From: Capsicum annuum
Taxonomy: Eukaryota; Streptophyta; Magnoliopsida; Solanales; Solanaceae
Assembly (NCBI RefSeq): GCF_002878395.1
Contig: NC_061115.1
Location: 58,033,564 to 58,097,563, forward strand
Length of the DNA: 64,000 nucleotides
Direction: 5' to 3'
The translations under genes and the position numbers were made by a program. The notes under the pieces were generated by a model that ran no database searches, was not told where the DNA came from, and worked only from the letters and a program-made list of their open reading frames with translations. This document shows positions 46,270-57,075 of the stretch, piece after piece; position 1 is the stretch's first letter, and every line of letters begins with the position of its first letter.

Positions 46270-48544
46270 TGTAACACCCCGTAAAAGTCGTGCATGGATT
46301 AGACTTTAATAGAGTGCTCTTAGACTTAAAAACTTGAAAATTTTTCTAAGTGTAATGAGGACCTAGAGTCATTTTAGCTAGCAATCTTCGGGATACAACT
46401 TTTCAACCTTTCCGACCTCCGTTTTAAGATTTTCAAGTTGCATTACGATCAGACAAAATCATAGTACATCTCGGATAAGTTTCGGAATTTTTTGGAATGC
46501 ATAAGGCTGCATTTTGATTTCAAAACAGTAGCAAAACGCATAGCTTGTTCCCCAATTTTCAGCATTTCAGGGTCAACTTCAAACGATCATAACTCTCTGA
46601 ATATAATGAAATGGGAGAGCTGCTACCTGTAAAATAAAAGATCTTTGAGTTTTCTTTCCAATGCAACTATTTTCATCCAAATCCAACATCTGAGTAAGGA
46701 GTTATACCCGTTTTACTATAGCCTATCAGTTTGTCAACTGAGGAATAGTTTCGACTTTGTTTGTTTTCTTAGGGGCATTTTAGTCATTTCACCTCACCCA
46801 AATTTCATATATAACACCATATTTATCCCCTAATTCATCTAAATATAATACTTTTCTCAAATTTTCTCTCAAGAACACCACTTAGGGTTTCAAACAAAAA
46901 TCCCAAATAACTCAAGATTCAACCGTGGCTTTTGGTAGATAATTCGAGATTTGGAATCCCCACATTGTAGGCTTCAAGGATCATCCCTCAATTTCTTAAA
47001 TAAAGGTACACGGGGTTTTCCTAAATTCTCATGGGCACAGAAATCATGTTTTAAGAATGGGGTTTTTGAATTCATGTACATATTCTTATTTTAGAAGCTT
47101 TAAATGATATTGTTTTAGCCTTTTGGCTTTCCCCCAAAGTGACTTGAAAATTATATGTATATGTATATATGTGTTTTGCCTTGAAATATGAATTGAGATC
47201 TCGATTTACATGAAATCCCTCTCTTGATGTAATTTTCCCATGTTTCACATGATATAGATTGTTTTGAAATACGTCTTGAAAAATCATGATATGAAATGCT
47301 TTGAGTTTGCTATGTTCGGAATAAGATTTTGAACACGAAAGAGAGGGTTGTAAATGTTGAATATACATATAATGAAAGAGTGCATAATTTTGCCAAAAGC
47401 ACATGACCACCATATGTTTGATGAAAGTTTTTGCATGGTTTTGACTTGAGTTCGGAATATGAAATCTTTTATGCAAATTACATATTTGGGTAGTCTGAAA
47501 CTACACTTTTATGAAAGATCATGCTTAATGCATTAGGGATCAGAAATAGGACTTGCAAGTCTTGGTATAAGGATACCAACTCAGACAAATGTCATAACAG
47601 ACACAAACTAATTTAGAAATCAGATTTTATCAGACTTTCATGATTAAGAAATTTTAGAATGATACATGTTCAGAAAAGGTTAAAAATTGGGCATAAAGAG
47701 ATGTTAGGTGGTCCCCAAAGAAGGCGTGAGTTCAGACAACTCATTGTCCAAAATCGTGATTTATCATTCCGGGTATTTTATTATATGCTGGCTTAAGTGT
47801 CGTGTGGCATATCAGACTCAAATACTCCAACCCTTGCGGCACACTTGTGTTGAGGGCTTCCCCGCCGAGTCAATGGCGGATTTCATACAGCCTGTGGAAT
47901 ATCAGACTTGTAGGGGGTGCCACCTAACTCAGAAGTAATACAAAGATTAGAAATTATTTTGACAAAAATGTCTTATGATTTTTGAATGATGCCCATGTGT
48001 TATCAGAAGCTATTTTATACGTGATGTGTTGATGAAAATTGCTCTCATCTATTAAATATATCTTCAAATACTTTATTTTGGATTACTTTGCATGACAGTA
48101 CATTTGTGCTGACCCCCCTCGCAGGTTTTGAGACATAGTCTAGGGGTCCAGCTAAATAGTAGATATTTCAGATCGCAGAGCAGATTGTGCAAGGGTGAGC
48201 CTTCTATATTCTAGAAGGCCTTTTTACTTTCAGATATTTATTTATAGTCATGTTTTGGTCTACTGGGGGCCTTGTCCCAGTTTTCAGACAATTTTGTTTA
48301 GTTCATAGTAGAGATTTCGCTAATTGAGTCAGACATTATTATTATCTAGATATATTTTGGATTTCAATTTTTCAGTACTATAATCAGATTCAGACTGACC
48401 ATGATTCCGTATTAGATTGCTATTTCTGCATTATCTTTTATTATATAAATTTTGTGTATGATTACCAGATAGATAGAGGGCGTCCCGGGCCTTCACTATT
48501 TGGAAATGTTCGTCACAGCCAGGGCCCCAGTTCGGGTCATGACA
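46270..48544 (+). repeat. Element B 3' LTR (2275 bp, complete)
   Basis: It starts TGTAACACCCCGTAAAAG after the PPT and ends TTCGGGTCATGACA. CAGTAC (48096-48101) pairs with GTGCTG (48106-48111), one wobble, in the position of hairpin H1. A GACCCC...GGGGTC pair (48111-48116 / 48143-48148) may take the place of H2. The last 40 bp resemble the ends of LTRs G and H (GGGTCATGACA). Confidence 0.88.
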
Positions 48545-48974
48545 GTTCACGTGCTCAGTGTTAGCAGTATGAGTAGTTCGAGAATGTCCATCTACATTTG
48601 ACAGTTGGTGAGTCCTCATAGTTCGGGGACTTATTCATTCAAATTTTGCATTTTTTCAGTTTATGAGATTTAATATTTCCTTTCAGATAGTTTGAGTTAG
48701 CTGGGGGTTTGTCCCAGTGGTTCTCTAATATAAGTAGTAGAGGCTTTTCAGACTACTAGTTTAATGCATATTATTCAGTATTGATGTTTCAGATGTTATG
48801 TTCAGATTATTCTCAGATATTACAAGCAGTTTCCGCATTCTAGCATGACTTTTATTTCTATATTTTTATTATTATAAGATTCAGGCTAAGTAGTATGTAG
48901 ATAGGGTTATCTTAAGACTGCTCATAGTCTTGAGCACCGTGTGACATCTCATGATAAAATTTCGAGGCGTTAAA

Positions 48975-48979
48975 AGCAC
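48975..48979. other. Right target-site duplication of element A (AGCAC)
   Basis: It is identical to 21493-21497. The AG of this copy is the splice acceptor of the Ulp1 exon that follows. Confidence 0.9.
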
Positions 48980-49560
48980 TTAGATGTGATATTCTACCAC
49001 TTGAGAAAGAAATCAAAGTTCCAGCAATATGATACTTATAGATATACAACAACCAGCTACTTCTTCAAAACATATATCGATAAGACATACAATCAATATT
49101 TTCCAGCAATTCAAACAAAGTTGATATTCACACAAGAGGACTACACAAAATCTATTGTTGTGGCTATGAATGAAATTACTATTACAAATAGTATTAATGG
49201 ATTCTGTATTCCTGTGGGATTACCATGGCATATGGTTGATGAGGTAGATGTTCCTATTAACTGTGGCAAGGAATTTTACTGGGTATTGGTTGTAATTGTA
49301 TTGAAGGAGAGAGTGATACGTGTGTATGACTCATTGTCAAGTAAAAGTAAAAGTGAACCACTAAACGAAATACAAAAGTTATCAGCAATGCTGCCTACTT
49401 ACTTGTCAAATAGTGGTTTATTTGAAAAGACTGAGCGAACTGACTGGTCAATACTTGAAGCATACAAAGAGAAGCTTGGTCTGCAAACTGGTGTTATCAG
49501 TCATAACCCATTTGATGTTAAATACATTCAAAATATTCCAGAACAAGTGTCTGATAGTTT
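48977..49560 (+). pseudogene. Ulp1 (C48) protease core exon, catalytic His replaced
   Basis: The frame is open across the whole exon (HLDVIFYHLRKKSKFQQYDT onward). The C48 His motif, normally F/T-H-W-V/I-L, reads EFYWVLVVIV: the His is Tyr, a single C-to-T change from CAC/CAT. The Asp motif RVIRVYDSLS is kept. The region PTYLSNSGLFEKTERTDWSI is typical for plant transposon-borne members. The exon ends at the GTAAGT donor at 49561. The exon is free of stops although upstream exons are not. Product, if any, would not be a canonical protease. Confidence 0.88.
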
Positions 49561-49644
49561 GTAAGTGACTCTTATTTTTTTAACATGTATAATCATGGTA
49601 TAATTATTAAACGTATTATTCTTTTATTTTACTATCAAATCAAG

Positions 49645-49875
49645 GACTGCAGGGTCTTTGTGGTTGCATATGCAAGAATATTGAGTGCAGGGCAGGAAGT
49701 GTATTCATGTGATTTTGAAGCTACAATTCAACGCGCACGGTATACTTTGTTACTATGGCTTTACGGAATGACAAAGACAGAGAAAAGTTATACAAGAGAT
49801 AATGATAATCCTCCTCGGCCAAGGAATAGTTTTCTCTAATCACCTGATGAAAGTGCAATTGTTACTTTAGAGTAG
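49645..49875 (+). pseudogene. Ulp1 terminal exon with catalytic Cys
   Basis: It follows the acceptor ATCAAATCAAG and reads DCRVFVVAYARILSAGQEVY: the DCGVF motif with catalytic Cys kept and Gly changed to Arg. Then comes RARYTLLLWLYGMTKTEKSY. A TAA at 49837-49839 comes 12 codons before the family end (SPDESAIVTLE, TAG at 49873-49875). The splice phase with the previous exon is off by one base, so a one-base loss near the acceptor is likely. Confidence 0.8.
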
Positions 49876-50982
49876 CACCTTCTTATAACAGTTTAATTGA
49901 TTTTTAAGTAGTTGTTGTTAAACAATTGTATACAGTAATGTTTTTTGAATGTTCGATTTTAATTTACATTTTATGGATGTCATTCTTTGTTCTAATACAT
50001 ATTCATGTTTTGAATAATTGTTTTTCATTTACATACACTATATTGTGTTGATTCTATATAGTTTGGTGGTTAATCATTTTTCCTAACCTTAATCATTTTT
50101 CCTAACCTAATATTACTAACAATGTATAACAAGAAATTACATATTAAAGTGTTATTTTATATGTAAAACATCGTATTTTTTTTTCCAGTCTGAAAAGTAT
50201 ATTATAAGTTAATTACACATTGAGCAGGTATCAAATTATTTTTGATAAATGTATTCGATAACATCATGAATGTTGTCACACTTTCATTGCTTAATTGAAA
50301 ACAGCGAAAGTATATAAAAGCATAAATATTTAAAAAGTATAAGACTAAATCGTACATTGTAAACATACTGTTACAATGTTTATATTTAATAATTACTTAA
50401 TGTATCAGCCATTTCACATATTAATTATAAGAAAATAAGAGTATTTTATAATATCATACATACATCTTAATGTATAATCCATATTCACACACATAAAATA
50501 CAACGTAAAGGCTAATTAAATTTTACACAAACTTGGTTACATCCATTTTGTCAATTCTTATGTTTTTTAATCAAAAAATGGTACAAAGGGTTACGTAATA
50601 GTCACTGGTTTTACTTTAACAGCATACATGTTATTAAAGTATAATAGTATATCATAAATCAGTTATACAAGACAGATTATTGGGTAACTGTCTAAAACAC
50701 AGATACTTACAACAACTATTACTATAGTAATTCCCAAATTACATAGTATATAAACACATATAACTACGTTATACTTATAAGTGACAAAGTAACAGAATAT
50801 GATATTTGAAAACTGTATTAATTGGTTATGAAAATGTCAAACATTGATTAAAAACCAAACATCAGATAACAATTTAAAACACAAATTAAACTACAACCAA
50901 CAAATCAACAAAAACCAAATAAAAGTATTATTCAATTAAAACCAAACTAAGAATAAACATTTAGAACAACAAATTAACTTTT
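49876..50982. other. AT-rich spacer between convergent MULE genes
   Basis: No gene is seen. It holds many TACATT/AATGTAT words and, at about 50255-50584, a segment that is repeated in the mudrA intron (52141-52468). It is the likely 3' untranslated region for one or both genes. Confidence 0.6.
50255..50584. repeat. Diverged direct repeat in the MULE, copy 1
   Basis: It is homologous to 52141-52468. Shared words in order: AACATCAT.AATGTTGTCACAC, CATACATACA..CTAATGTATAATCC, ACGTAAA..C/TTACACAA and AAAATGGTAC. It lies in the spacer between the two genes. Confidence 0.65.
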
Positions 50983-53900
50983 TCAACCTTCTTTTGGAAA
51001 GTAATTGCAGGTCCTACGGTTGTGGCCTACATGCCCGCATTTACCGCAATGGTTTGAACTTGCAGTAAGTGATTCATTAGATTTCAAATGCCTTCCTTTC
51101 TTTGGCCTACTCGGAGGTCTTTTGTATTTGGGTGGCACAACTTCTTCGGCATCAACAAATTCTGGAACATTTCAATCCTTCATGTTCGGTATATGAACTA
51201 TCGGGAGTTCATAGGTCTTGATAATGGTGTTTGGCCTGTACAATTCAAAGCAGTAGTATTCATACTCTTTTACATCAACATTTTTACTCTTCAAAATGGA
51301 AATTGCATGTGCACATGGTATTTCATTAATTTGATACCGGCAACAGTTACACGTGCCACGATCAATATCAATAATGTACCTTCTTCCTCATTCATATACA
51401 TAGTACAGATAACTACCAGTTTCCTTAACATAAATATTCTAATACATACCGTCATCTGCAATGATTTAACCCCATTTTCAGTTAGAATTTCTTGAAATCT
51501 TCTCCCAAGTGTTGTGTTTGTTTATGATGCAATTTTACCGTTCTTACAATTCCATGCAGTAAATAAAATCCTAACTTCTTCAAGGAAACCTATAATAAGA
51601 AGTTCTCTAGCCTCTACCAAACACCCGTTAATACATTCGGCTATATTTGAGGTCATCATTTTACCTCTATTAACAAGGGAATGACATCGAGACTATTTTC
51701 CATAAACAGCTTCTACCAGATATTCCTTAACTCTTGGATCAACCTTACCAACCTTTGACATAATGTAATCAAAATTTTCCATTCTATAAGCTTTAGCCAT
51801 GGAATAAAAAAGATCACTAAGTCTTTCTTTATTTTTTCTAAAGTATTTGCAAATATTTTTCCATAAATGCCAAATACAAGCTAGATGGGGGACATTAGGA
51901 TAAACAATGCTCACACCTTTTATGATACTCTCATTTTGATCCGATACAACACATATATTGTCCCATTCACCAAATGCTTCTCTAAATTGATGAAAAAACC
52001 AAGTCCACAAATTGTCGTTCTCCGAATCCACAACACCGTGAGTTAATGGAAGAATACATCCTAAATAAAAAAAATATGTGTAGGTTAATAATATATATAC
52101 TCCATTGAAAAGGTCTCTAATAATATATGTTATGTATTACATAACATCATACATGTTGTCACACCTTTATGACTTAACTGAAAACAACGAAAATGTATAC
52201 CATCATACATTTTTATAACGTATACCAATACATCATACATTATAAATATGTTGTTATAGAATTATACATTTAATTATTAGTAAATTTATCAGACATTAAA
52301 CGTAATATTGATAAGAAAATATGGGTATTTTACAACATCATACATACACCCTAATGTATAATCCTTAATCATACACATAACACACAAAGCAAAAGCTACG
52401 TAAAATTTACACAATTTATGTTTCATGAATATGCCATTTCTTAGGTTGTTTAAACACAAAATGGTACCTCTTATATAGAAAAAACAATTATACAAAATAA
52501 AATGAGTACGTCAATAATATATGTAATGATTTGGAAAGTTCAAATTTTATTATACATATAAGAGCAACGTATAATCTGTTTGAATACATACAAAAATAAT
52601 GAATGACCAAAGAAAAATATTTAAAAGTACTGTATAATACCTGCACCATCAAGAGTACTCACCGATATAAATGTTTCTTTGAATGGCCCGCTTAAATGTG
52701 CACCATCTACAACTACAACTGGCTGGCAAAATTCAAAACCCCTTATTATGGAATGTAAGGCAATAAACAAGTATTTAAACTCGTTATCTAATACCTTATG
52801 CATCTGAATGTATGATCCAGGATATACCTAGTTCAACATATAGATATACCGGGGCATTTTTTGATATTCATTAGTTGGTCCACCTCTAAGCATCGCAGTT
52901 GCCTTTTTTTTTACCCGCCAAGCCATCATGTAGTTACTATCAACACCGTTAACAACCTTCATATCTTCAATTATGTCCGCAGGTGCGTGTATTCTCTTGT
53001 AATTAATTAATTTTGGTGCTGTAAATACACTGACAAAAGCTGTTGTCGCAACCAAATTATTCAGTACTCTATCACTCAGACTGCAAGTATGTTTCGAATC
53101 AAATCTCTTTATCACAAAGATTTCTGAATGATTCATTGAAGATGCCTTGAGGACCCATTTGCAATCTTTGTTACGATAGTGTAACACATAGCTGCATTTA
53201 TATTTTTAAACATGTTGTCATTGTATTAATATACATATAAAATTAATAATTTTAATAAAAATACTAAAATTGACCTGTTACAGTTTATTTATATATTTGT
53301 TCAAACGTAAGATGACATATTATACATTGTTAATGAAACAACAAAACCAGAATTTTAGTCAACATTGAAACTCTATTAACAAAGGGTATTACAAAACAAA
53401 AACATCCTTTAAAGAATCAAAAAATGAAAAAAATATTATTTTCATAACTTTGTTTGTCAGATCGTTTAGAATAGGTATTGAAGCCATTCGATATCGCATT
53501 TCTGCCATAATTGATACCAAAGTTTGCTTATCCTTATAAAGCTGGTTAACCTTTATTTCAATATTCTTGTAATCAGTAATGAAATTATTAACATTAAATT
53601 CTATAACGAATAATGAATACTGATTCTTTATTTCAAAAATAGTTAAAGCAACCGAATCAGATTCACTACCATCAATACACAGTACTGCTCCAGTTTCGCT
53701 ATCAAACTCGATATCCTTATTTGATTTGTCAAAAGTTGTTATATAGAGTGAAAAATTTACAAGCTCCGTGAATTGTTTCTTCAACTCAATGTAAACCTTC
53801 ACTCCATTATCATTTCTTATGATAATTGGAGAATAATTATCATCAATGATGTATTTAACTTCAATTTTTTTGAACATCGTCAATACTCAATTCCATCGCG

Positions 53901-54046
53901 ATTGTCACAACCAATTTCAAAAAGTTAATACTTTTAGAAACAATAATGGCATCACTTTTGTATGCTTTATAACTGATTTTCGTCTCCCAGACACTGAAAT
54001 AATGCAATAATATAGGGATGTTCATCCTTTTATTCCCTGAAATCAT
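50983..54046 (-). pseudogene. mudrA: mudrA-type MULE transposase gene (three exons, broken)
   Basis: Inferred minus-strand exons are 54046-53448, 53191-52641 and 52060-50983. Exon 1 encodes the N-terminal PB1-like part (MNIPILLHYFSVWETKISYK). Exon 2 encodes the MuDR DNA-binding region (RNKDCKWVLKASS; KRFDSKHTCSLSDR) and the start of the DDE domain (VVVVDGAHLSGPF). Exon 3 holds VVSDQNESI, IWHLWKNICKYFR and TSNIAECIN, so all three catalytic acids D, D, E are visible. A SWIM finger (CNC...CAH, about 51300-51350) and a final CGKCGHVGHNRRTC knuckle lead to a stop at 50983-50985. A frameshift in an A-run (about 53870), one near 53510, and stops at about 52827 and 51692 disable it. Confidence 0.88.
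52141..52468. repeat. Diverged direct repeat in the MULE, copy 2 (in mudrA intron 2)
   Basis: This is the counterpart of 50255-50584 in the same orientation. It fills most of the intron between mudrA exons 2 and 3 (52640-52061). Confidence 0.65.
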
Positions 54047-55023
54047 GAACGAAGAGGATTTTTTTTCAAGAACATATATCAAATAAGCCGACAATTAGAA
54101 GTAATGTTTAAGAGTTTTTTTTGAAATTCAAATTTCGGTTACTATATTAACTTATACAATAATTAATTACAGGTTATTAAAAGGCATAATTTAAGGAGTG
54201 GGAAGATATTTTCTGATTCCCCTTCCTATAATTATTGGCAAACCAGTTTTATTATACATTTGACCAATGTATAACAAACATCAAAATATATGACACTATT
54301 CTGCTAAATATTTTGAAAAAACTTCTACTTGTATTTTTAAAGTTCATTACATAGTAAATTTTTTCAGAGATAGGAGCATAGGGAAAGGAAAATGGGGAAA
54401 GAAATACAGTACAATAGTCAATCAATTAGTCTTTTAAGATCTATGTTACATAAATAAGTTATAATAATATTCATGATTTTACAACTGGGTTTAAGGAGGG
54501 TGATGTAATTTCACAAGTGATGTAAGCAAACATTACTCCTGTCGTTATGGGGTAGAAAGTCTATTTTGGATATAGTCTCAGCTTAAAAATATATATATAT
54601 AAGTTAACCATTTTAAATATGTTAATATTCTTAAATTATACCTCAAACATGTTTCAATTAATATTAATGTGTATAATTAAAGAACAAGATATATTTTTTA
54701 TAATTAACTTATCTAAATATTTAAAACAAGCACAACAACTTTTTTTAAATATAAAAGCTGAATAGTTTAAATTTAAATGTTTATATACTCAATTGAAAAT
54801 ATGTCATAATTCAAATATCTAAATACTGTAAAACTTTACTGACAACATTATTTATTTTTCTAGAATAAAAATAAAAGCGGTTGACAAAAAAAGAGTGTAT
54901 TCTTTATTCTTATCAAATAGGAGCTTAAATAGGGTTTAAGAGCATCAATAGAAGACCCTTTCTTTTCGGCTTCAGTGTCAAACCCTAGCTCTAATACCTA
55001 TACCCCTATGTCTTCTCTAGATT
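54047..55023. other. Upstream region of mudrA, probable MULE right end
   Basis: The sequence is AT-rich, without a credible gene. It would contain the mudrA promoter and perhaps a terminal inverted repeat. I find no matching inverted sequence left of 16702, as that end is lost. A retrotransposon LTR (G) starts at 55024. Confidence 0.45.
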
Positions 55024-56864
55024 TGTAAGACCCCGCAAAATTTTAATGATTTTATTTTTGTCCATCCTGAATTTGTAATGTCCATTTTTGACATGAATTA
55101 TGATTAGGAATGTTGAAGAGGTATTTTGGTTCAAAATTTTTGAAAGGGGTTCAGGGTTATTTTGGGACCCCGAGTGAGTGAGGGTCTGCGATATTGGCAT
55201 GCCACGAAGGTTAGCCTCTGCAATAAGGGCGGGCACGGAGACTACCCTCTACGATTTTAGTGTGCCAAACTGCTATGTTAAATTCATATGATTATTATTT
55301 TATTCACTTGAGTGAGGGGCTTTTGGCCTTTTCACCCTTGTTCAACCTTATAACATAAAATAAACCCCGTTCCTTTAGTTTCAAATGATCAAACTTCATT
55401 CTTTCTCTTTTAAACTCAAAATATAAAAAATTCAAGGGTTTCATAGAGGATTCATCAAATAAGCTCCAAACTTTGAATTGTCTTCAATTTATTGTGTATT
55501 TCAGGCAAGTATCTCATTTCCTAGCTGGAGTTTTGCATTATGACATTAATTGATTGAATATCCATGTGATTTTAATTTGTGGATTTGAAATTAGGTTAAG
55601 GAGTTTAGATTTGTATTACTTGAATAACTCTTTCCATGTTTTAAATTGATAACTTATGTTTTAAATTTATGATATTTAGGCTGAATGGGTGCATTATTAT
55701 GGAAATTGGAATGGGGAACATGAGCTTTCTCAAATTGATGACCTCTTGGCTTGGTAATGGTATTAACCTCAAATCACTCTGTAAATTTTATTCTGAGCAT
55801 GGATAATTACATAATTCAACTTATTTATGAACCCATTGCATGGTATTATTGAATAATTGGTCAAAATAGATTTGAGAGGCCTTAGGTAGCTATGGTTTGA
55901 ATTTTAAAATAGAAATTGGGAGTCAAAAGAATACATGGATTGTTTTGGTAGTATTATATGAGATTTCAAGTATAATTGGTATGACAATACCAAGTGTTAA
56001 ATTCCTTAATATAAGATTCTTGGGTTAATGGTTGAATTTATGCGTAAATTATTTTAATTTGGGCTTAAAGGGAATTATATAGCTCACCGTGAAGGTATTG
56101 TCCTGGGAGGACTAACACTTAAAGCCATGTTTGCTGGTATGGGCGTCAATATGACTATGTGCCTGGCTCACACATCATATTTTGGTATGGATAGAGCCTT
56201 TGTGGCTTTAGCCCTTCCTTCGGATTCCTTATCTCGTGAAGCTAACACATATCCCTTTCAGCAGAGGGAGCTAAGCCCATATAACCCATGGGTACCATTA
56301 GTATGAAGTGAGCTACACAATTCAGGTTAATGGTTTAAATTTTCAGGTACATAACCATTTTCCCTATCCCGACAACCTATATATATGTATATATAATTAT
56401 TGTGCATACATTTTTGAATGATTCCTAGCATTGGCATTATTTTATTATGTTTCTTCGTTTACATTCCAGTATTTATCCCACTAACTGCCCAGGATGCTGC
56501 ATAGTTTCATGATTTATGATCCGAGTATTTTTATATTACTCTTGTTCAGCGTTAAGTGGTTTGGTGCATCTATTGAGTAACTGTGAAGTGGTGAGCCATT
56601 ATTCTTTTGAAAGACCCATTCATTTCGTCTATTTTCTTTTTTTAATTGGTATTCTGGTATAAAGGCTTTTGTGGTAAAGTTTAGGTTGGATGTTGTTTTG
56701 ATTCATAGAGTTTACATTTGATTATATATCCTTCTTATTACTATTTGTTTGGCTTACTCTTTATTTTTTAATTATGTTTTGGATATTAGGCTAATTGGGT
56801 GGACTTTGGCTCACGGTGGGCTAGAGATACCTTTCATGATTAGGCCCTAATTTGGGTTGCGATA
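55024..56864 (+). repeat. Element G 5' LTR (1841 bp)
   Basis: It starts TGTAAGACCCCGCAAAA and ends around GGGTTGCGATA, four bases before the PBS. A perfect palindrome TGGCATGCCA lies at 55195-55204 in a GC-richer block (55170-55260). Chance frames inside it have no resemblance to proteins. Confidence 0.85.
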
Positions 56865-56868
56865 ATCT

Positions 56869-56880
56869 TGGTATCAGAGC
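56869..56880 (+). other. Primer-binding site of element G (perfect)
   Basis: TGGTATCAGAGC is the exact initiator tRNA-Met PBS. The leader after it (GCCGTGTCGAGTAGAGTC) matches that of E. Confidence 0.9.
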
Positions 56881-57075
56881 ACGATTTAGGATCATTGAGT
56901 GTCCATAAAGCCGTGTCGAGTAGAGTCCTTTGTATGGGTGTGTAGTGCGCCACACATATAAGGACGAGGCTACGGGGCATTTAGGAATATTTTCCTTTCC
57001 TATGTTCTATTTTATGCTATAAAGTCTAGATGTCTTGAAACTTCTCTAACTCTTGGATTACTCGTATTTCAAATC

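Larger units (their letters stand above)
42149..48544 (+). mobile_element. Element B: non-autonomous LTR retrotransposon (6.4 kb, 5' part deleted)
   Basis: It has a TGTAACACCCC start, a TCATGACA end and a perfect GTTCA duplication. The 5' LTR is cut to 743 bp (42149-42891). The internal region (42892-46269) has no gag-pol resemblance, and the 3' LTR (46270-48544) is complete. The internal region is homologous to that of C although the LTRs differ. The deletion removed 1.5 kb of LTR, the PBS and the leader after insertion, so this copy cannot move again. Confidence 0.9.
21498..48974 (+). mobile_element. Element A: full-length Ty3/gypsy chromovirus with nested insertions
   Basis: A 5-bp duplication AGCAC (21493-21497 and 48975-48979) flanks the element. 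The layout is 5' LTR (split by D2 and C), PBS 34973, gag, protease, RT, RNase H, integrase, chromodomain, polypurine tract at about 40025, and 3' LTR (split by B). After removing insertions the LTRs are 2535 bp (557 + 1978) and 2536 bp (2111 + 425). The own length is about 10.1 kb. All genes are inactivated. It sits inside the MULE Ulp1 gene, so it is younger than the MULE and older than B, C and D2. Confidence 0.92.
40038..48974 (+). repeat. Element A 3' LTR (2536 bp in two parts)
   Basis: Part one is 40038-42148 and part two 48550-48974, separated by element B. It begins TGTAATACCTCATAAA, like the 5' LTR, and ends CGAGGCGTTAAA (a decayed TTACA). Hairpin H1 has decayed here (CAATAA at 42090), and H2 keeps AATGTAG only. 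Confidence 0.9.
16702..49875 (+). pseudogene. DUF1985 + Ulp1-type cysteine protease gene of the MULE (split, inactivated)
   Basis: I infer about 12 exons from frame, GT/AG borders and family resemblance: 16702-17489, 17575-18117, 18204-18299, 18377-18432, 18531-18685, 18945-19025, 19454-19520, 20010-20087, 20223-20659, 20737-20872, 48977-49560 and 49645-49875. Exon 1 encodes DUF1985 (RNMLFGIFLDLLQCKW; FTMHEFAIITGLKC; VEDDRYIHFPWGKITFKKLM). The last two exons encode a C48 (Ulp1/SUMO-protease) fold. The family is known as transposon cargo in plants; its cellular substrate is not established. Exon 1 carries a frameshift at about 17318 and another near 17398. Exons 9 and 10 carry several stops. 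Retrotransposon A fills the last-but-one intron. Confidence 0.8.
16702..55023. mobile_element. MULE carrying Ulp1 and mudrA genes (decayed, split by retrotransposons)
   Basis: A plus-strand DUF1985-Ulp1 protease gene and a minus-strand mudrA transposase gene face each other, with about 1.1 kb between their ends. MULEs that pair mudrA with a Ulp1-type protease are known from Arabidopsis (Kaonashi group) and other dicots. The left boundary is lost at the junction with element E, and the right end is cut or hidden near the start of G. No terminal inverted repeats could be identified. Retrotransposon A and its passengers (21498-48974) account for most of the length. Confidence 0.8.

Noticed and set aside
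48977..49875. Host SUMO-protease (ULP1/ESD4) gene
   Set aside because: The DUF1985 head, the neighbouring mudrA gene, the decay and the wording all fit transposon cargo and not the conserved host protease.
53389..53460. Extension of mudrA exon 1 to the stop at 53389
   Set aside because: The frame that matches the family (NGFNTYSKRSDKQSY) lies one base off and ends near 53448, after which the sequence is A/T-rich intron.
55195..55204. TGGCATGCCA as a MULE terminal repeat
   Set aside because: It lies inside LTR G, 170 bp after its start, and has no partner on the MULE left side.
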